From NCBI GenBank assembly GCA_934351835.1, contig CAKRJP010000006.1, positions 62,001 through 126,000 of the forward strand: a stretch of 64,000 nucleotides of DNA, given 5' to 3'. Under the pieces are notes generated by a model. The model worked only from the letters and a program-made list of their open reading frames with translations, was not told where the DNA came from and did not search any database. A program made the translations under genes and the position numbers. Below are positions 34,055 through 43,184 of the stretch, piece after piece. Source of the DNA: an uncultured Lachnospiraceae bacterium (GTDB lineage: Bacteria > Bacillota > Clostridia > Lachnospirales > Lachnospiraceae). How positions within the stretch are numbered: the first letter of the stretch is position 1; the number at the start of each line of letters is the position of its first letter.

Positions 34055-35446
34055 CTATTTCTTTGCTTTTTCAAATACATCTTCAATTGTTGCAGCATAT
34101 AAGAAACAGCTCTCTGGAATGTCATCGCATTCACCATCAAGGATCATCTTAAATCCACGAATGGTCTCTTTCAGAGGTACATACTGTCCAGGATTTCCTG
34201 TAAACTGCTCAGCTACATGGAAACTCTGTGACAGGAAACGCTGTACCTTACGAGCACGGTTAACTGCCAGTTTATCTTCTTCTGACAATTCATCCATACC
34301 CATGATAGCGATAATATCCTGCAACTCTCTATAACGCTGTAATACCTGCTGTACTCTACGAGCCACATCGTAATGTTCCTGTCCTACAACTTCCGGTGTA
34401 AGGATACGGCTTGTTGAATCAAGTGGATCTACGGCCGGGTAAATACCCTGGCTGGCAATATCACGTGATAATACAGTTGTAGCATCCAGATGTGAGTATG
34501 TTGTAGCCGGAGCCGGGTCAGTCAAGTCATCGGCCGGTACATATACAGCCTGTACAGATGTGATTGATCCTTTTCTTGTAGATGTGATACGTTCCTGCAG
34601 GGCACCCATTTCTGTTGCCAGTGTCGGCTGGTAACCTACGGCTGATGGCATACGTCCTAACAGAGCAGATACCTCTGAACCAGCCTGTGTGAAACGGAAA
34701 ATGTTATCAATGAAAAGAAGTACATCCTGGTTCTTCTCATCACGGAAGTACTCTGCCATTGTCAGTCCTGACAGAGCAACTCTCATACGAGCTCCAGGCG
34801 GTTCGTTCATCTGACCATAAACCATGACGGTCTTGTCGATAACTCCACTTTCCTGCATTTCTCCGTATAAGTCATTACCCTCACGAGTACGCTCTCCAAC
34901 ACCGGTAAATACTGACAGACCACCGTGTGCTTTTGCTACGTTGTTGATCAGCTCCTGGATAAGTACTGTCTTACCTACACCAGCACCTCCAAACAGACCG
35001 ATCTTACCACCCTTAGCGTAAGGGCAGATCAGGTCAACGACTTTGATACCTGTCTCGAAGATCTCCGTTGCCGGATTCTGTTCTTCATATGATGGAGCCG
35101 GACGATGAATTGTCCAGCGGTCTTTTGATTCTGGAGCCGGTTTGTTATCAATCGGCTGTCCAAGAAGGTTGAATACACGTCCCAGGCATTCTTCACCAAC
35201 CGGAACTGTGATCGGACCTCCTGTGTCCAAAGCCTTTGTTCCTCTTACCAGACCATCTGTAGAGTTCATCGCAATACAACGTACTACGTTATCTCCGGTC
35301 TGCTGAGCAACTTCGGCTATGAGCTTTGCGCCTTTGTTGTCAATCTCAATGGCATTTTGCAGTGCAGGTAATTCATCGTGCGCAAAGCGGATGTCCAATA
35401 CTGGACCAATGACCTGTACTACTTCGCCAATGTGTTTTTCACTCAT
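34055..35446 (-). CDS. atpD: ATP synthase beta subunit
   Basis: 463 residues from the ATG at 35446 (MSEKHIGEVVQVIGPVLDIR), with AAGGAG 8 bases upstream. The catalytic P-loop is GLFGGAGVGKTVLIQEL, followed by the GVGERTREGNDLY loop with the catalytic Glu, LLFIDNIFRFTQAGSEVSAL (Walker B) and the MPSAVGYQPTLATEMG segment. This is the subunit that makes ATP in F1. Confidence 0.97.
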   Translation of the reverse strand: MSEKHIGEVVQVIGPVLDIRFAHDELPALQNAIEIDNKGAKLIAEVAQQTGDNVVRCIAMNSTDGLVRGTKALDTGGPITVPVGEECLGRVFNLLGQPIDNKPAPESKDRWTIHRPAPSYEEQNPATEIFETGIKVVDLICPYAKGGKIGLFGGAGVGKTVLIQELINNVAKAHGGLSVFTGVGERTREGNDLYGEMQESGVIDKTVMVYGQMNEPPGARMRVALSGLTMAEYFRDEKNQDVLLFIDNIFRFTQAGSEVSALLGRMPSAVGYQPTLATEMGALQERITSTRKGSITSVQAVYVPADDLTDPAPATTYSHLDATTVLSRDIASQGIYPAVDPLDSTSRILTPEVVGQEHYDVARRVQQVLQRYRELQDIIAIMGMDELSEEDKLAVNRARKVQRFLSQSFHVAEQFTGNPGQYVPLKETIRGFKMILDGECDDIPESCFLYAATIEDVFEKAKK

Positions 35447-35486
35447 CTTAGAATCTCCTTCATTCATTCAAGGTTAATCGATCTCG

Positions 35487-36350
35487 CTAAACGCCTTCTG
35501 CGCCTGCAACAATCTCCGTAATCTCCTGTGTAATGCCAGCCTGACGAGCTCGGTTGTAGAACAGATTGAGCTGTTCGATCATATCTCCGGCATTCTTTGT
35601 AGCCGCATCCATGGCTGTACGTCTTGCCGCCAGCTCACTTGCGATACTCTCGCATACGCCTGAGTAGAGGAGTCCTGCCAGATATTCCGGAACAATGATC
35701 TCAAATACTTCTTCCGGATTTGGATCATATAACGTCTGTTCCAGTTTTTTCTGTTTCTCACCGTCTACACCGTCAGCAACAAGATCCGGTAACGGTAATA
35801 TCGGGAATGAATCCGGGCTCTGTGAAAGCATGGAAATGAACTGTGTATAACAGAGTTCAACATGTCCAAATCTTCCTGCCTTGAATTCTGTACACAAGAT
35901 GTTCGCAATTGAGAAACAATCTGCAACAGAAACTTCTGCAACAGTTGCAAAATCTTCTGTCAACATCTCGATGTCCTTTCTCTGGCAGTACTCCACTGCT
36001 TTCTTACCGATCGGCAGTACCATGATATCTTTTCCGGCACTGTCTGCTTCCAGACGTTTGAATACATTTGCATTGTATCCACCAGCCATTCCCCGGTCAC
36101 CGGCTATGACTACATAACAATACTTATCGTTTACTGGCTTCTTAACATAAGCTGAGGAAAAGCCAACATAACCTCCTGCAATATCCTGCAGGGTCTCATG
36201 CAACACCTCAAAATAAGGTTTACAGTTATCAGCTCGTTCTTTGGCTTTACGCAGCTTGGAGGATGCTACAAGTTCCATTGCCTTGGTTATCTGCATTGTG
36301 CCCTGCACACTTTTAATGCGCAGTTTTATACTTTTCATATCTGCAGCCAT
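35487..36350 (-). CDS. atpG: ATP synthase gamma subunit
   Basis: 287 residues. The start MAADMKSIKLRIKSVQGTMQ leads into the conserved ITKAMELVASSKLRKAKERA coiled-coil, and the C-terminal helix ends with ELAARRTAMDAATKNAGDMI and NRARQAGITQEITEIVAGAE, the paired coiled-coil that rotates inside F1. An AAAGGAGG box precedes the start; 18 bp separate it from atpA. Confidence 0.96.
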   Translation of the reverse strand: MAADMKSIKLRIKSVQGTMQITKAMELVASSKLRKAKERADNCKPYFEVLHETLQDIAGGYVGFSSAYVKKPVNDKYCYVVIAGDRGMAGGYNANVFKRLEADSAGKDIMVLPIGKKAVEYCQRKDIEMLTEDFATVAEVSVADCFSIANILCTEFKAGRFGHVELCYTQFISMLSQSPDSFPILPLPDLVADGVDGEKQKKLEQTLYDPNPEEVFEIIVPEYLAGLLYSGVCESIASELAARRTAMDAATKNAGDMIEQLNLFYNRARQAGITQEITEIVAGAEGV

Positions 36351-36368
36351 ATGCTTCCTCCTTTATGC

Positions 36369-37898
36369 TTATTTCTCAGAGTTCATCTCCAAAAACTGTT
36401 CTGTATATGCATTCAATACAGCTACCAGTTTCTCTTCAGTTTCTTTCTCCAGTTTACCTGTTGTACGGATTAACCTTGCAACTTCTACACCATCTGCATC
36501 TGAATCCAGATAACGGAACAGTCCTGCTTCGTAATCCTGAATGTCTTTTGGTGCAATTGCTGTTAACAGATCGTTTGTTACAGCATAGATGATAGCTACC
36601 TGTTTCTCTACATCGATAGGAGAAGCCTGATTCTGTTTCAGAACTTCTACGATACGCTCGCCCTGTGCAAGACGTGCTTTTGTATCATCATCAAGGTCTG
36701 AACCGAACTGAGCGAATCCCTGTAACTCACGATACTGAGAATACAGAAGTTTCAAGTTACCAGATACCTGCTTCATAGCTTTTACCTGTGCATTACCACC
36801 AACTCGTGATACGGAAATACCAGGGTTAACAGCCGGCATAATACCTGAGTGGAACAGCTCTGTCTCCAGATAGATCTGTCCATCTGTAATAGAAATAACG
36901 TTTGTAGGAATGTATGCTGATACATCTCCTGCCTGTGTCTCAATGATAGGCAATGCTGTCAGTGATCCACCACCATGTGCGTCATCCATCTTAGCTGCAC
37001 GCTCAAGAAGTCTTGAATGCAGGTAGAATACGTCTCCAGGATAAGCCTCACGTCCAGGTGGTCTACGAATCAGAAGAGAAAGTGCACGGTATGCAACCGC
37101 ATGCTTACTCAAGTCATCATAGATAACCAGTGCATGTTTACCCTGTGCCATGAAATACTCTCCGATAGAGCATCCTGTATATGGTGCAATATACTGTAAT
37201 GGTGAAGCTTCGGAAGCTGTAGCTGCTACAACTACTGTATAATCCATAGCTCCTGCTTTCTGCAATTTCTCAACGAGTGTTGCTACTGTAGAACGTTTCT
37301 GTCCGATTGCAACATAAATACAGATTACATCTTCACCTTTCTGGTTCAAAATTGTATCAATCGCGATCTGTGTCTTACCTGTCTGACGGTCTCCGATGAT
37401 CAACTCACGCTGTCCACGTCCAATCGGGATCATTGAGTCGATCGCTTTGATACCTGTCTGTAAAGGCTCTGTTACTGGCTGTCTCTCACAGATACCCGGT
37501 GCCGGACTCTCGACCGGACGGAATTCTGTAGTTTCGATCGGTCCAGCGCCATCAATCGGCTGTCCCAAAGCATTTACAACACGACCAACCATCGCATCTC
37601 CAACCGGTACAGATACGACTTTACCGGTACGTTTTACTGTCTGTCCCTCTCCAATATTCTCATCGGTACCAAACAGTACAATAGATACCATGTTTTCTTC
37701 CAAATTCTGTGCCATTCCATAGCTGCCATCTTCAAATTCGAGCAACTCACCTGCCATACAAGCTGTAAGTCCGCTTGCTCTGGCGATACCATCACCTACT
37801 GAAAGGATAGTACCTGTCTCACTCTGCTGAATTGCGTTGTCATAGTATTTGATCTGGCTGCGGATGACTTTGGATATTTCTTCAGGTTTTAATTGCAT
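36369..37898 (-). CDS. atpA: ATP synthase alpha subunit
   Basis: 509 residues. P-loop RELIIGDRQTGKTQIAIDTI, the arginine finger region NPGISVSRVGGNAQVKAMKQ, and RRPPGREAYPGDVFYLHSRL are all present. It is the regulatory nucleotide-binding subunit of F1. The order and spacing relative to atpH (17 bp) are standard. Confidence 0.97.
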   Translation of the reverse strand: MQLKPEEISKVIRSQIKYYDNAIQQSETGTILSVGDGIARASGLTACMAGELLEFEDGSYGMAQNLEENMVSIVLFGTDENIGEGQTVKRTGKVVSVPVGDAMVGRVVNALGQPIDGAGPIETTEFRPVESPAPGICERQPVTEPLQTGIKAIDSMIPIGRGQRELIIGDRQTGKTQIAIDTILNQKGEDVICIYVAIGQKRSTVATLVEKLQKAGAMDYTVVVAATASEASPLQYIAPYTGCSIGEYFMAQGKHALVIYDDLSKHAVAYRALSLLIRRPPGREAYPGDVFYLHSRLLERAAKMDDAHGGGSLTALPIIETQAGDVSAYIPTNVISITDGQIYLETELFHSGIMPAVNPGISVSRVGGNAQVKAMKQVSGNLKLLYSQYRELQGFAQFGSDLDDDTKARLAQGERIVEVLKQNQASPIDVEKQVAIIYAVTNDLLTAIAPKDIQDYEAGLFRYLDSDADGVEVARLIRTTGKLEKETEEKLVAVLNAYTEQFLEMNSEK

Positions 37899-37915
37899 GT
37901 TTCCTTTACCATCCT

Positions 37916-38455
37916 TTATACAATCATTTCATCAAGTTTCTTTGAAAGCCCGTCCATACGTCCCTTAACAGTTCCGTCTAACTGCTTTCCATCAATCTCT
38001 ACACGAAGACCCGCTACAATAGAAGCGTCCGTTTTCTGTGTAAGCATCACTGTCTTTCCACTCATAGCTTCCAACTTCTTCTTCAGTGTCTCTGTCTGAC
38101 TGTCTGTCAGTGAAACAGCACTGTAAACTGTAGCTTCTGTAATGTTATGGTCTACGTTATAACGTCGTGTGAACTCATCGCAGCATCCTGCGAACTCACT
38201 CATCAGGTTATGTTCACACAATAATTTCATAAAATTAATTAAATAGCGCTCTGTATCAGCACCGAATGCGGTGTCAATCAGTTTCACCCGTTCCGCCTTC
38301 GGTATGGAAGGCTCGCCTAAGAGCTTTACATAATCCGGGTATTCCCTGAATAATGTACGAACTTCCTGAAGCTGCTGCATCAGCACATCAACGAGTCCGT
38401 CTTCCATAGCTAAATCATATAATCCACTTCCATATATTTTAGCTGTTTGTGTCAT
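37916..38455 (-). CDS. atpH: ATP synthase delta subunit
   Basis: 179 residues. AKIYGSGLYDLAMEDGLVDV is the usual N-terminal helix, and the C-terminal half ends GLRVEIDGKQLDGTVKGRM. It joins the top of F1 to the b subunits. Its ATG overlaps the atpF stop by 4 bp, so translation is coupled. Confidence 0.93.
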   Translation of the reverse strand: MTQTAKIYGSGLYDLAMEDGLVDVLMQQLQEVRTLFREYPDYVKLLGEPSIPKAERVKLIDTAFGADTERYLINFMKLLCEHNLMSEFAGCCDEFTRRYNVDHNITEATVYSAVSLTDSQTETLKKKLEAMSGKTVMLTQKTDASIVAGLRVEIDGKQLDGTVKGRMDGLSKKLDEMIV

Positions 38456-38949
38456 GATGCCTCACCCACATTCGAAATAAATTCATCAATCAGTTTCTCA
38501 TGATCCTTTTCGCTAATTTCACGCTCGATCACTTTGCCGGCTATCTCCATAGCCATTCCGCCGATCTCACCCTTGAGTTCATTGACAGCTTTCTTCTTCT
38601 CCTGCTCAATGTCACTCTCAGCTTTTGCCTTAATAGCAGCAGCCTGACGGTTTGCTTCCTGTATTACCTCTTCGCTCTGAAGAGCAGCGCTCTTCTGTGC
38701 GTTTGTAATAAGAGCATTGGCTTTTTCTTTTGCTTCTGCCATGTTCTGCTCATATTCGGCTTTGATAGCTCTTGCCTCTTCTTTTGCCTTCTCGGCTTCT
38801 GTAATCTCAGCAGTTGCCATCTCTTTTCGTTTTTCAAGAACCGCGTTAATCGGTTTTAACAGAAAACGTTTAATAAGATATAGCTGAATAAAAAGGTTGC
38901 AAAGCTGCGCAATAAAAGTCCACGGTATAATCGATACTAAATTTTGCAT
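38452..38949 (-). CDS. atpF: ATP synthase b subunit
   Basis: 165 residues: one N-terminal membrane helix (residues about 5-28, FIAQLCNLFIQLYLIKRFLL), then a long charged helix with Ala/Glu/Lys heptads (EITEAEKAKEEARAIKAEYE) that forms the peripheral stalk dimer. The GGAGG box is 13 bases upstream, longer than ideal. There is a single b gene, so the stalk is a homodimer. Confidence 0.94.
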   Translation of the reverse strand: MQNLVSIIPWTFIAQLCNLFIQLYLIKRFLLKPINAVLEKRKEMATAEITEAEKAKEEARAIKAEYEQNMAEAKEKANALITNAQKSAALQSEEVIQEANRQAAAIKAKAESDIEQEKKKAVNELKGEIGGMAMEIAGKVIEREISEKDHEKLIDEFISNVGEAS

Positions 38950-39007
38950 CTCGGCTACTCAACCTCCTATTCTTCAATGCATCTTTCTATCGTTCAAATT
39001 CTAAGGA

Positions 39008-39286
39008 TTATCCTAAGAAGTTCATGAACATACCAGGTGCAACGAAGATCAGAAGAAGACCTGTAACGAAACCATAAATACCAGTTGTCTCTGCAAGAGC
39101 AACACCAAGAAGCATTGTAGATGTTACATCACCTTTACACTCCGGCTGTCTTCCGATAGCTTCCAGAGCCTTAGCAACAGCGTTACCTTCACCAATACCA
39201 GGTCCAACACCGGCGATCAACGCCAGACCAGCACCAATACCACAACCCATTAATGCAATACCTTTAGCAAGTACTGTAAAATCCAT
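39008..39286 (-). CDS. atpE: ATP synthase c subunit with two-carboxylate ion site
   Basis: 92 residues forming a two-helix hairpin. Helix 1 contains GAGLALIAGVGPGIGEGNAV, with Glu33 where Na+-type rotors usually have Gln and H+-type rotors a non-carboxylate. Helix 2 contains TMLLGVALAETTGIYGF, with the essential carboxylate Glu66 followed by Thr67. RQPECKGD forms the polar loop. Glu on both helices plus the hydroxyl next to the second Glu matches the two-carboxylate Na+ motif described for the Fusobacterium nucleatum rotor. I infer Na+ coupling, but the sequence alone cannot exclude H+. Strong AGGAGG-type ribosome site; a 60-bp gap separates it from atpB. Confidence 0.95.
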   Translation of the reverse strand: MDFTVLAKGIALMGCGIGAGLALIAGVGPGIGEGNAVAKALEAIGRQPECKGDVTSTMLLGVALAETTGIYGFVTGLLLIFVAPGMFMNFLG

Positions 39287-39345
39287 AATTATTTCCTCCT
39301 TAAATTCACACTTTTACTTCATTTGTCGTTATTCTATATTAAGTT

Positions 39346-40107
39346 TTACTCATCCCCAGCTTCCTGTGCAATATACATGATTGTCAACATACTGAAGATA
39401 AATGCCTGCATGCACGATGTGAACCAGTCAAAGTAGAATCCGGTGATCGCCGGAAGACCTACATCAAAAATTGGTATCTGTGCAAGCACATGTCCAACTG
39501 CTCCAGGAATCAATCCCAGAACTGCGGTACTCAGGACTGCCAGTGCTCCGTAGATCAAACCACCAATTACAATACCTGAGAAGATGTTTCCGAAATGTCG
39601 ACATGCCATACTGACAGGTGTCGAGATTTCTCCAAGAATATTAAATGGTGTCATAACTGGAATTGGTTCTGTGAACCCTTTCAGATATCCACCAAGTCCG
39701 TTTGTCTTGAGTTTCTGATGGGTAATCATGATAAATACGACTACTGCCCATGCTGCCTCTGTCGACAAATCGGCTGTCGGGCTCCTCAGCCCGGTAAGAC
39801 TGATCAGATTCGAAACAAGACTGGTACTGAATAATGCTCCTACAAATGGAATCATGTACCGGAATCGCTCTCCCATGTTGCCGATAACAAAGTTGTTCAA
39901 TGTCTCGACTATCATCTCTGCTGCTGCCTGACGTTTGGAAATATTTTCCACTTTCAGGTCATGTGTCAGCCATATACATAAACCTGTGATAATAATCATT
40001 ACAAGCCAGCTGACTACCATTGTTTCACTAATCTGAAGATCCCCCAATATCGGAATGTTAAGCGGAATCGTAAAGAAGACTTTAGGTCCGCTAATATCTA
40101 TATTCAT
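39346..40107 (-). CDS. atpB: ATP synthase a subunit
   Basis: 253 residues with five to six membrane helices. The essential stator Arg is in SNLISLTGLRSPTADLSTEA, and PFNILGEISTPVSMACRHFG and LPAITGFYFDWFTSCMQAFI are the later conserved helices. It forms the ion half-channels beside the c-ring, so its polar residues should be compared with those of Na+-type enzymes given the unusual c subunit. GGAGG box 7 bases before the ATG. Confidence 0.95.
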   Translation of the reverse strand: MNIDISGPKVFFTIPLNIPILGDLQISETMVVSWLVMIIITGLCIWLTHDLKVENISKRQAAAEMIVETLNNFVIGNMGERFRYMIPFVGALFSTSLVSNLISLTGLRSPTADLSTEAAWAVVVFIMITHQKLKTNGLGGYLKGFTEPIPVMTPFNILGEISTPVSMACRHFGNIFSGIVIGGLIYGALAVLSTAVLGLIPGAVGHVLAQIPIFDVGLPAITGFYFDWFTSCMQAFIFSMLTIMYIAQEAGDE

Positions 40108-40156
40108 ACTCTCACCTCCATTCTATGAATTTCCCGATATCAATTCATCTTTTACT

Positions 40157-40564
40157 CTATTTATTTTTGTTAAAAACTGATGTCAGTTTTATACCTAAGC
40201 TTGGAAACAGTAACGGAAGGATACCCGATACCAGATAAAAGCAAGGTGCTACTGCTGCTACAATGACCCAGATAAGCTGCAACGCCATACGCTGAGAATA
40301 GCTGACTTTCATCTTTTTCTTCGCAAGATCCTGATCTTCTGTCGCTGCAATGCTCTGCACCGATAATCCCATGATCAGGAAATTGATAATTGCAATTGCT
40401 CCACCGATGATTCCTGATATAATTGCTTTGGTATCTAATACCAGTTTATCCGGCATCATCGGATGTAATGCTGCCAGGGCGATCCACATGAGGATCACTC
40501 CCACAACAGTGTATATTGTAACTTTTATTGTCTCCTTCTTAACTACAGGTTGAAGCATACTCAC
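40157..40564 (-). CDS. atpI: ATP synthase subunit I-like membrane protein (AtpI)
   Basis: About 135 residues with four hydrophobic segments (VTIYTVVGVILMWIALAAL, AIISGIIGGAIAIINFLIMG and two near the C-terminus). The best start is GTG at 40564, 8 bases after AGGAGG; an ATG at 40558 is the alternative. Position ahead of atpB and the topology identify it as the weakly conserved I/UncI protein, reported to help c-ring assembly or Mg2+ entry in other bacteria. Sequence similarity alone would not be enough. Confidence 0.75.
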   Translation of the reverse strand: MSMLQPVVKKETIKVTIYTVVGVILMWIALAALHPMMPDKLVLDTKAIISGIIGGAIAIINFLIMGLSVQSIAATEDQDLAKKKMKVSYSQRMALQLIWVIVAAVAPCFYLVSGILPLLFPSLGIKLTSVFNKNK

Positions 40565-40576
40565 AACCAATACCTC

Positions 40577-40894
40577 CTACATATGATTATTAAACGAGAT
40601 ATGATTTCGTTTTTTCTTTTCTTTCTTTTCTTTCTTCATCACCGAAAGATATAAGTTATAGGCCACCATAAATGAACTGCACAATCCAAAGATAAATCCT
40701 ATGATGTATATCCACTGACCGACTCCTGTGTGTCCCACCAGCCACCAGCATGCAAATAAGCAGATCAGCATCGGTGTCAGCAGTGACAGTCCAAACTGTG
40801 TGACCATCGTAATATTCTTCATAAATCCGGAAAACAACATAAATTTGTTCTTGTTGTTCTTCGTGTTTTGTTCACTCAATGCATCCACACTCAC
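40577..40894 (-). CDS. atpZ: AtpZ/AtpI-family small membrane protein
   Basis: 105 residues with two membrane helices: ITMVTQFGLSLLTPMLICLF and IYIIGFIFGLCSSFMVAYNL, then a very basic tail (KKEKKEKKKR). The TQFGLSLLTP stretch is typical of AtpZ proteins that precede ATP synthase operons. GTG at 40894 is used as start, but other in-frame GTG/TTG codons lie close and the ribosome site is weak. It ends 6 bp before the atpI ribosome-binding region. Confidence 0.75.
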   Translation of the reverse strand: MSVDALSEQNTKNNKNKFMLFSGFMKNITMVTQFGLSLLTPMLICLFACWWLVGHTGVGQWIYIIGFIFGLCSSFMVAYNLYLSVMKKEKKEKKKRNHISFNNHM

Positions 40895-40914
40895 TTTCTG
40901 TCAATCTTTTAAGT

Positions 40915-41409
40915 CTACCAGTTCTTTAAATGATGCAGATGGCCTTCCAGATTCATTCCTGCGAAATTGTTCTGTCTGAGAGCTTCATACAGCATGATTG
41001 CTACAGAATTTCCAAGATTCAACGATCGAATATCCCCGACCATCGGTATCCGGACACAATTTTCCTGGTTTTCCACCAGAATCTCTTCCGGGATTCCTGC
41101 ACTCTCCTTGCCAAACATAATATAACAGTCCGGCTCGTACTCTGCTTCTGTGTATACCGTCGGTGCTTTCGTCGTTGCCATATAAATCTTCGCTCCGGGA
41201 TTCTTCTCCAAAAAGTCCTGATAGTCAATGTAAGTTGTCACATCCAGATCTTTCCAGTAATCCATACCGGCTCTTTTTAAACTTTTCTCATCTAACCGGA
41301 ACCCCAGAGGTTCGATCAGATGTAATCTGGTATTCGTTGCTACGCATGTACGACCTATATTTCCTGTATTTGCCGGAATCTCCGGCTCCAATAATACGAT
41401 ATTAAGCAT
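40915..41409 (-). CDS. trmL: tRNA (cytidine/uridine-34 2'-O)-methyltransferase TrmL
   Basis: 164 residues from the ATG at 41409 (MLNIVLLEPEIPANTGNIGR). SPOUT-fold hallmarks are NTGNIGRTCVATNTRLHLIE, MFGKESAGIPEEIL and IPMVGDIRSLNLGNSVAIML, which form the SAM-binding trefoil knot. It methylates the wobble base of leucine tRNAs. It is the first gene after the promoter at 41437-41465 and is 20 bp from the atpZ gene, so the ATP synthase operon probably starts here. Confidence 0.93.
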   Translation of the reverse strand: MLNIVLLEPEIPANTGNIGRTCVATNTRLHLIEPLGFRLDEKSLKRAGMDYWKDLDVTTYIDYQDFLEKNPGAKIYMATTKAPTVYTEAEYEPDCYIMFGKESAGIPEEILVENQENCVRIPMVGDIRSLNLGNSVAIMLYEALRQNNFAGMNLEGHLHHLKNW

Positions 41410-41436
41410 GGTTCCCAAAAACCTCCCGTTCGTCCT

Positions 41437-41465
41437 ATTTTAATTCAATCCGACCGGTTCGTCAA
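41437..41465 (-). promoter_or_regulatory. Promoter of trmL-ATP synthase operon
   Basis: TTGACG (41465-41460), 17-base spacer, TAAAAT (41442-41437) on the minus strand; transcription would start about 20 bases before the trmL ATG. Confidence 0.8.
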
Positions 41466-41939
41466 TTATCTGGTGCTAATTTGTTGTCTTATTTTCCAAA
41501 TTTTGCACAATTTTTGCGTTAAATTTTTGATAATTTTAACAAATCTCTGGCATTTGAGTGTGATTTTTTCTCACTTATCATTGCGTATTATATTAAAGCA
41601 ATAACGATGCCAATTTTTTATTTTTAGCAGTATTTATCCGAAATACGATTTCCGTGCATCTGATTTTGAATATTTGTATCCTAAATATTCAAATCCGGAT
41701 TTTACTGTTTCATTTCTGCCCTAAATACCGGTTGTTTTCATTGATAAATATTATACAAATTTTTTTTTGGATTGCAAGATACAAATTGATGAATTTATAA
41801 CAACTAACTCACTTTTTCTTCGTCTATATTGTCCATTGACTTTTTTATGATTTTATATGCTGATTTTTTTCTCCTTCCAATGATTTCCTTTTTTTAATTT
41901 AAAGACCGGTTTCTTCTATATTAGCACCTTTTATATAGA
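41466..41939. other. A+T-rich intergenic region
   Basis: About 470 bases between the ATP synthase promoter and the terminator of the 42006 gene. Very A+T-rich with several T runs, and no frame with a ribosome site and plausible composition. CCGGT occurs at 41728 and 41914. I see no RNA gene signature. Confidence 0.6.
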
Positions 41940-41992
41940 AGAAAGAGGGTCAGTCTCCGGAGTATTTTCTTCGAAGCCTTCCCTCTTACTAT
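41940..41992 (-). terminator. Probable terminator of the aminotransferase operon
   Basis: On the minus strand TAAGAGGG pairs with CCCTCTTT across a 31-base interval containing a smaller CTTCGAAG hairpin, followed by CTTCTATATAAAA. Weak but correctly placed just after the 42006 gene. Confidence 0.5.
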
Positions 41993-42005
41993 TCTACTTA
42001 TATTA

Positions 42006-43184
42006 TTATTTATTCTTTTCTTCTCTTAATCTGGTGATGAATTTCTCCAGTCTTCCCAGTGCTTCTTTCAGATCATCCAGTGAGTATGCATAGGATACTC
42101 GGATAAATCCTTCTCCGCAGGCACCAAATGCTGTTCCCGGCACGACTGCTACTTTTTCTTCCATCAGGAAACGGGTTGCAAATTCATCCGCAGGCATTCC
42201 AAATTCCTGGATATTCGGGAACACATAGAATGCTCCGAACGGTTCGAAACAAGAAAGTCCCATCCGCTTAAACTCATGAAGCAGGAAGCGTCTTCTCTGA
42301 TTATATGCCTCTCTCATCTCCTGCACTTCCGGCTCACAGTGTCTCAATCCCTCAACTGCGGCATACTGGCTGTTCGTTGGTGCACACATGATGGCAAACT
42401 GATGTATCTTGATCATCTGCGCCAGAATCGTTTTCGGTCCGCAGGCATATCCCAGACGCCAACCTGTCATGGCAAATCCTTTGGAGAATCCGTTGATCAC
42501 AATTGTTCTCTCTTTCATTCCCGGGAAAGAAGCGATGGATACATGATCCGTTCCGTATGTAAGTTCTGAATAGATCTCATCAGAAATTACAAAAATATCA
42601 TGTTTCTTGATCACATCTACCAACGGCTCTAAGTCTTCTTTAGTCATAATACTTCCCGTCGGATTGTTCGGAAATGGGAGTACTAAGATCTTTGTCTTTG
42701 GTGTAATAGCAGCTTCTAATTCTTCCGCTGTTAATTTGAACTCATTCTTCTCCTGCAGTTCAATAATCACCGGAACTCCGTCTGCCAGCACTGCACACGG
42801 CAGGTAGGATACATAACTCGGCTGCGGGATCAGGACTTCATCTCCCGGATCCAGCATCGCACGCATCGCGATATCAATTCCCTCACTGCCTCCGACGGTT
42901 ACCATGACTTCTGAACGATAGTCATAAGCAACTTGTATCTTTCTCTCTAAATATTTACAGATTTCTTCTTTTAATTCTTTTAATCCGGCGTTGGATGTGT
43001 AGAATGTACGTCCTCTCTCTAATGAATAGATACCTTCCTCACGAATTCTCCACGGAGTATCAAAGTCAGGCTCTCCAACACCCAGTGATATTGCATCCGG
43101 CATTTCACTTACAACATCAAAAAATTTGCGGATACCGGATGGTTCGATCTCGACTACTTTTTTAGCTAATGGATTTCTCATCAC
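42006..43184 (-). CDS. PLP-dependent class I/II aminotransferase
   Basis: 392 residues. SLGVGEPDFDTPWRIRE, YTSNAGLKELKEEICKYL, LPFPNNPTGSIMTKEDLE and the PLP-Lys motif NGFSKGFAMTGWRLGYACG place it in fold-type I subgroup I (aspartate/aromatic transaminase, PatA-like). A C-terminal Arg (FIRVSYAYSLDDL) binds the substrate carboxylate. It overlaps the Lrp-type regulator gene by 4 bp (ATGA), suggesting that the regulator controls amino-acid use by this enzyme. The exact amino acid cannot be read. Confidence 0.9.
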   Translation of the reverse strand: MMRNPLAKKVVEIEPSGIRKFFDVVSEMPDAISLGVGEPDFDTPWRIREEGIYSLERGRTFYTSNAGLKELKEEICKYLERKIQVAYDYRSEVMVTVGGSEGIDIAMRAMLDPGDEVLIPQPSYVSYLPCAVLADGVPVIIELQEKNEFKLTAEELEAAITPKTKILVLPFPNNPTGSIMTKEDLEPLVDVIKKHDIFVISDEIYSELTYGTDHVSIASFPGMKERTIVINGFSKGFAMTGWRLGYACGPKTILAQMIKIHQFAIMCAPTNSQYAAVEGLRHCEPEVQEMREAYNQRRRFLLHEFKRMGLSCFEPFGAFYVFPNIQEFGMPADEFATRFLMEEKVAVVPGTAFGACGEGFIRVSYAYSLDDLKEALGRLEKFITRLREEKNK

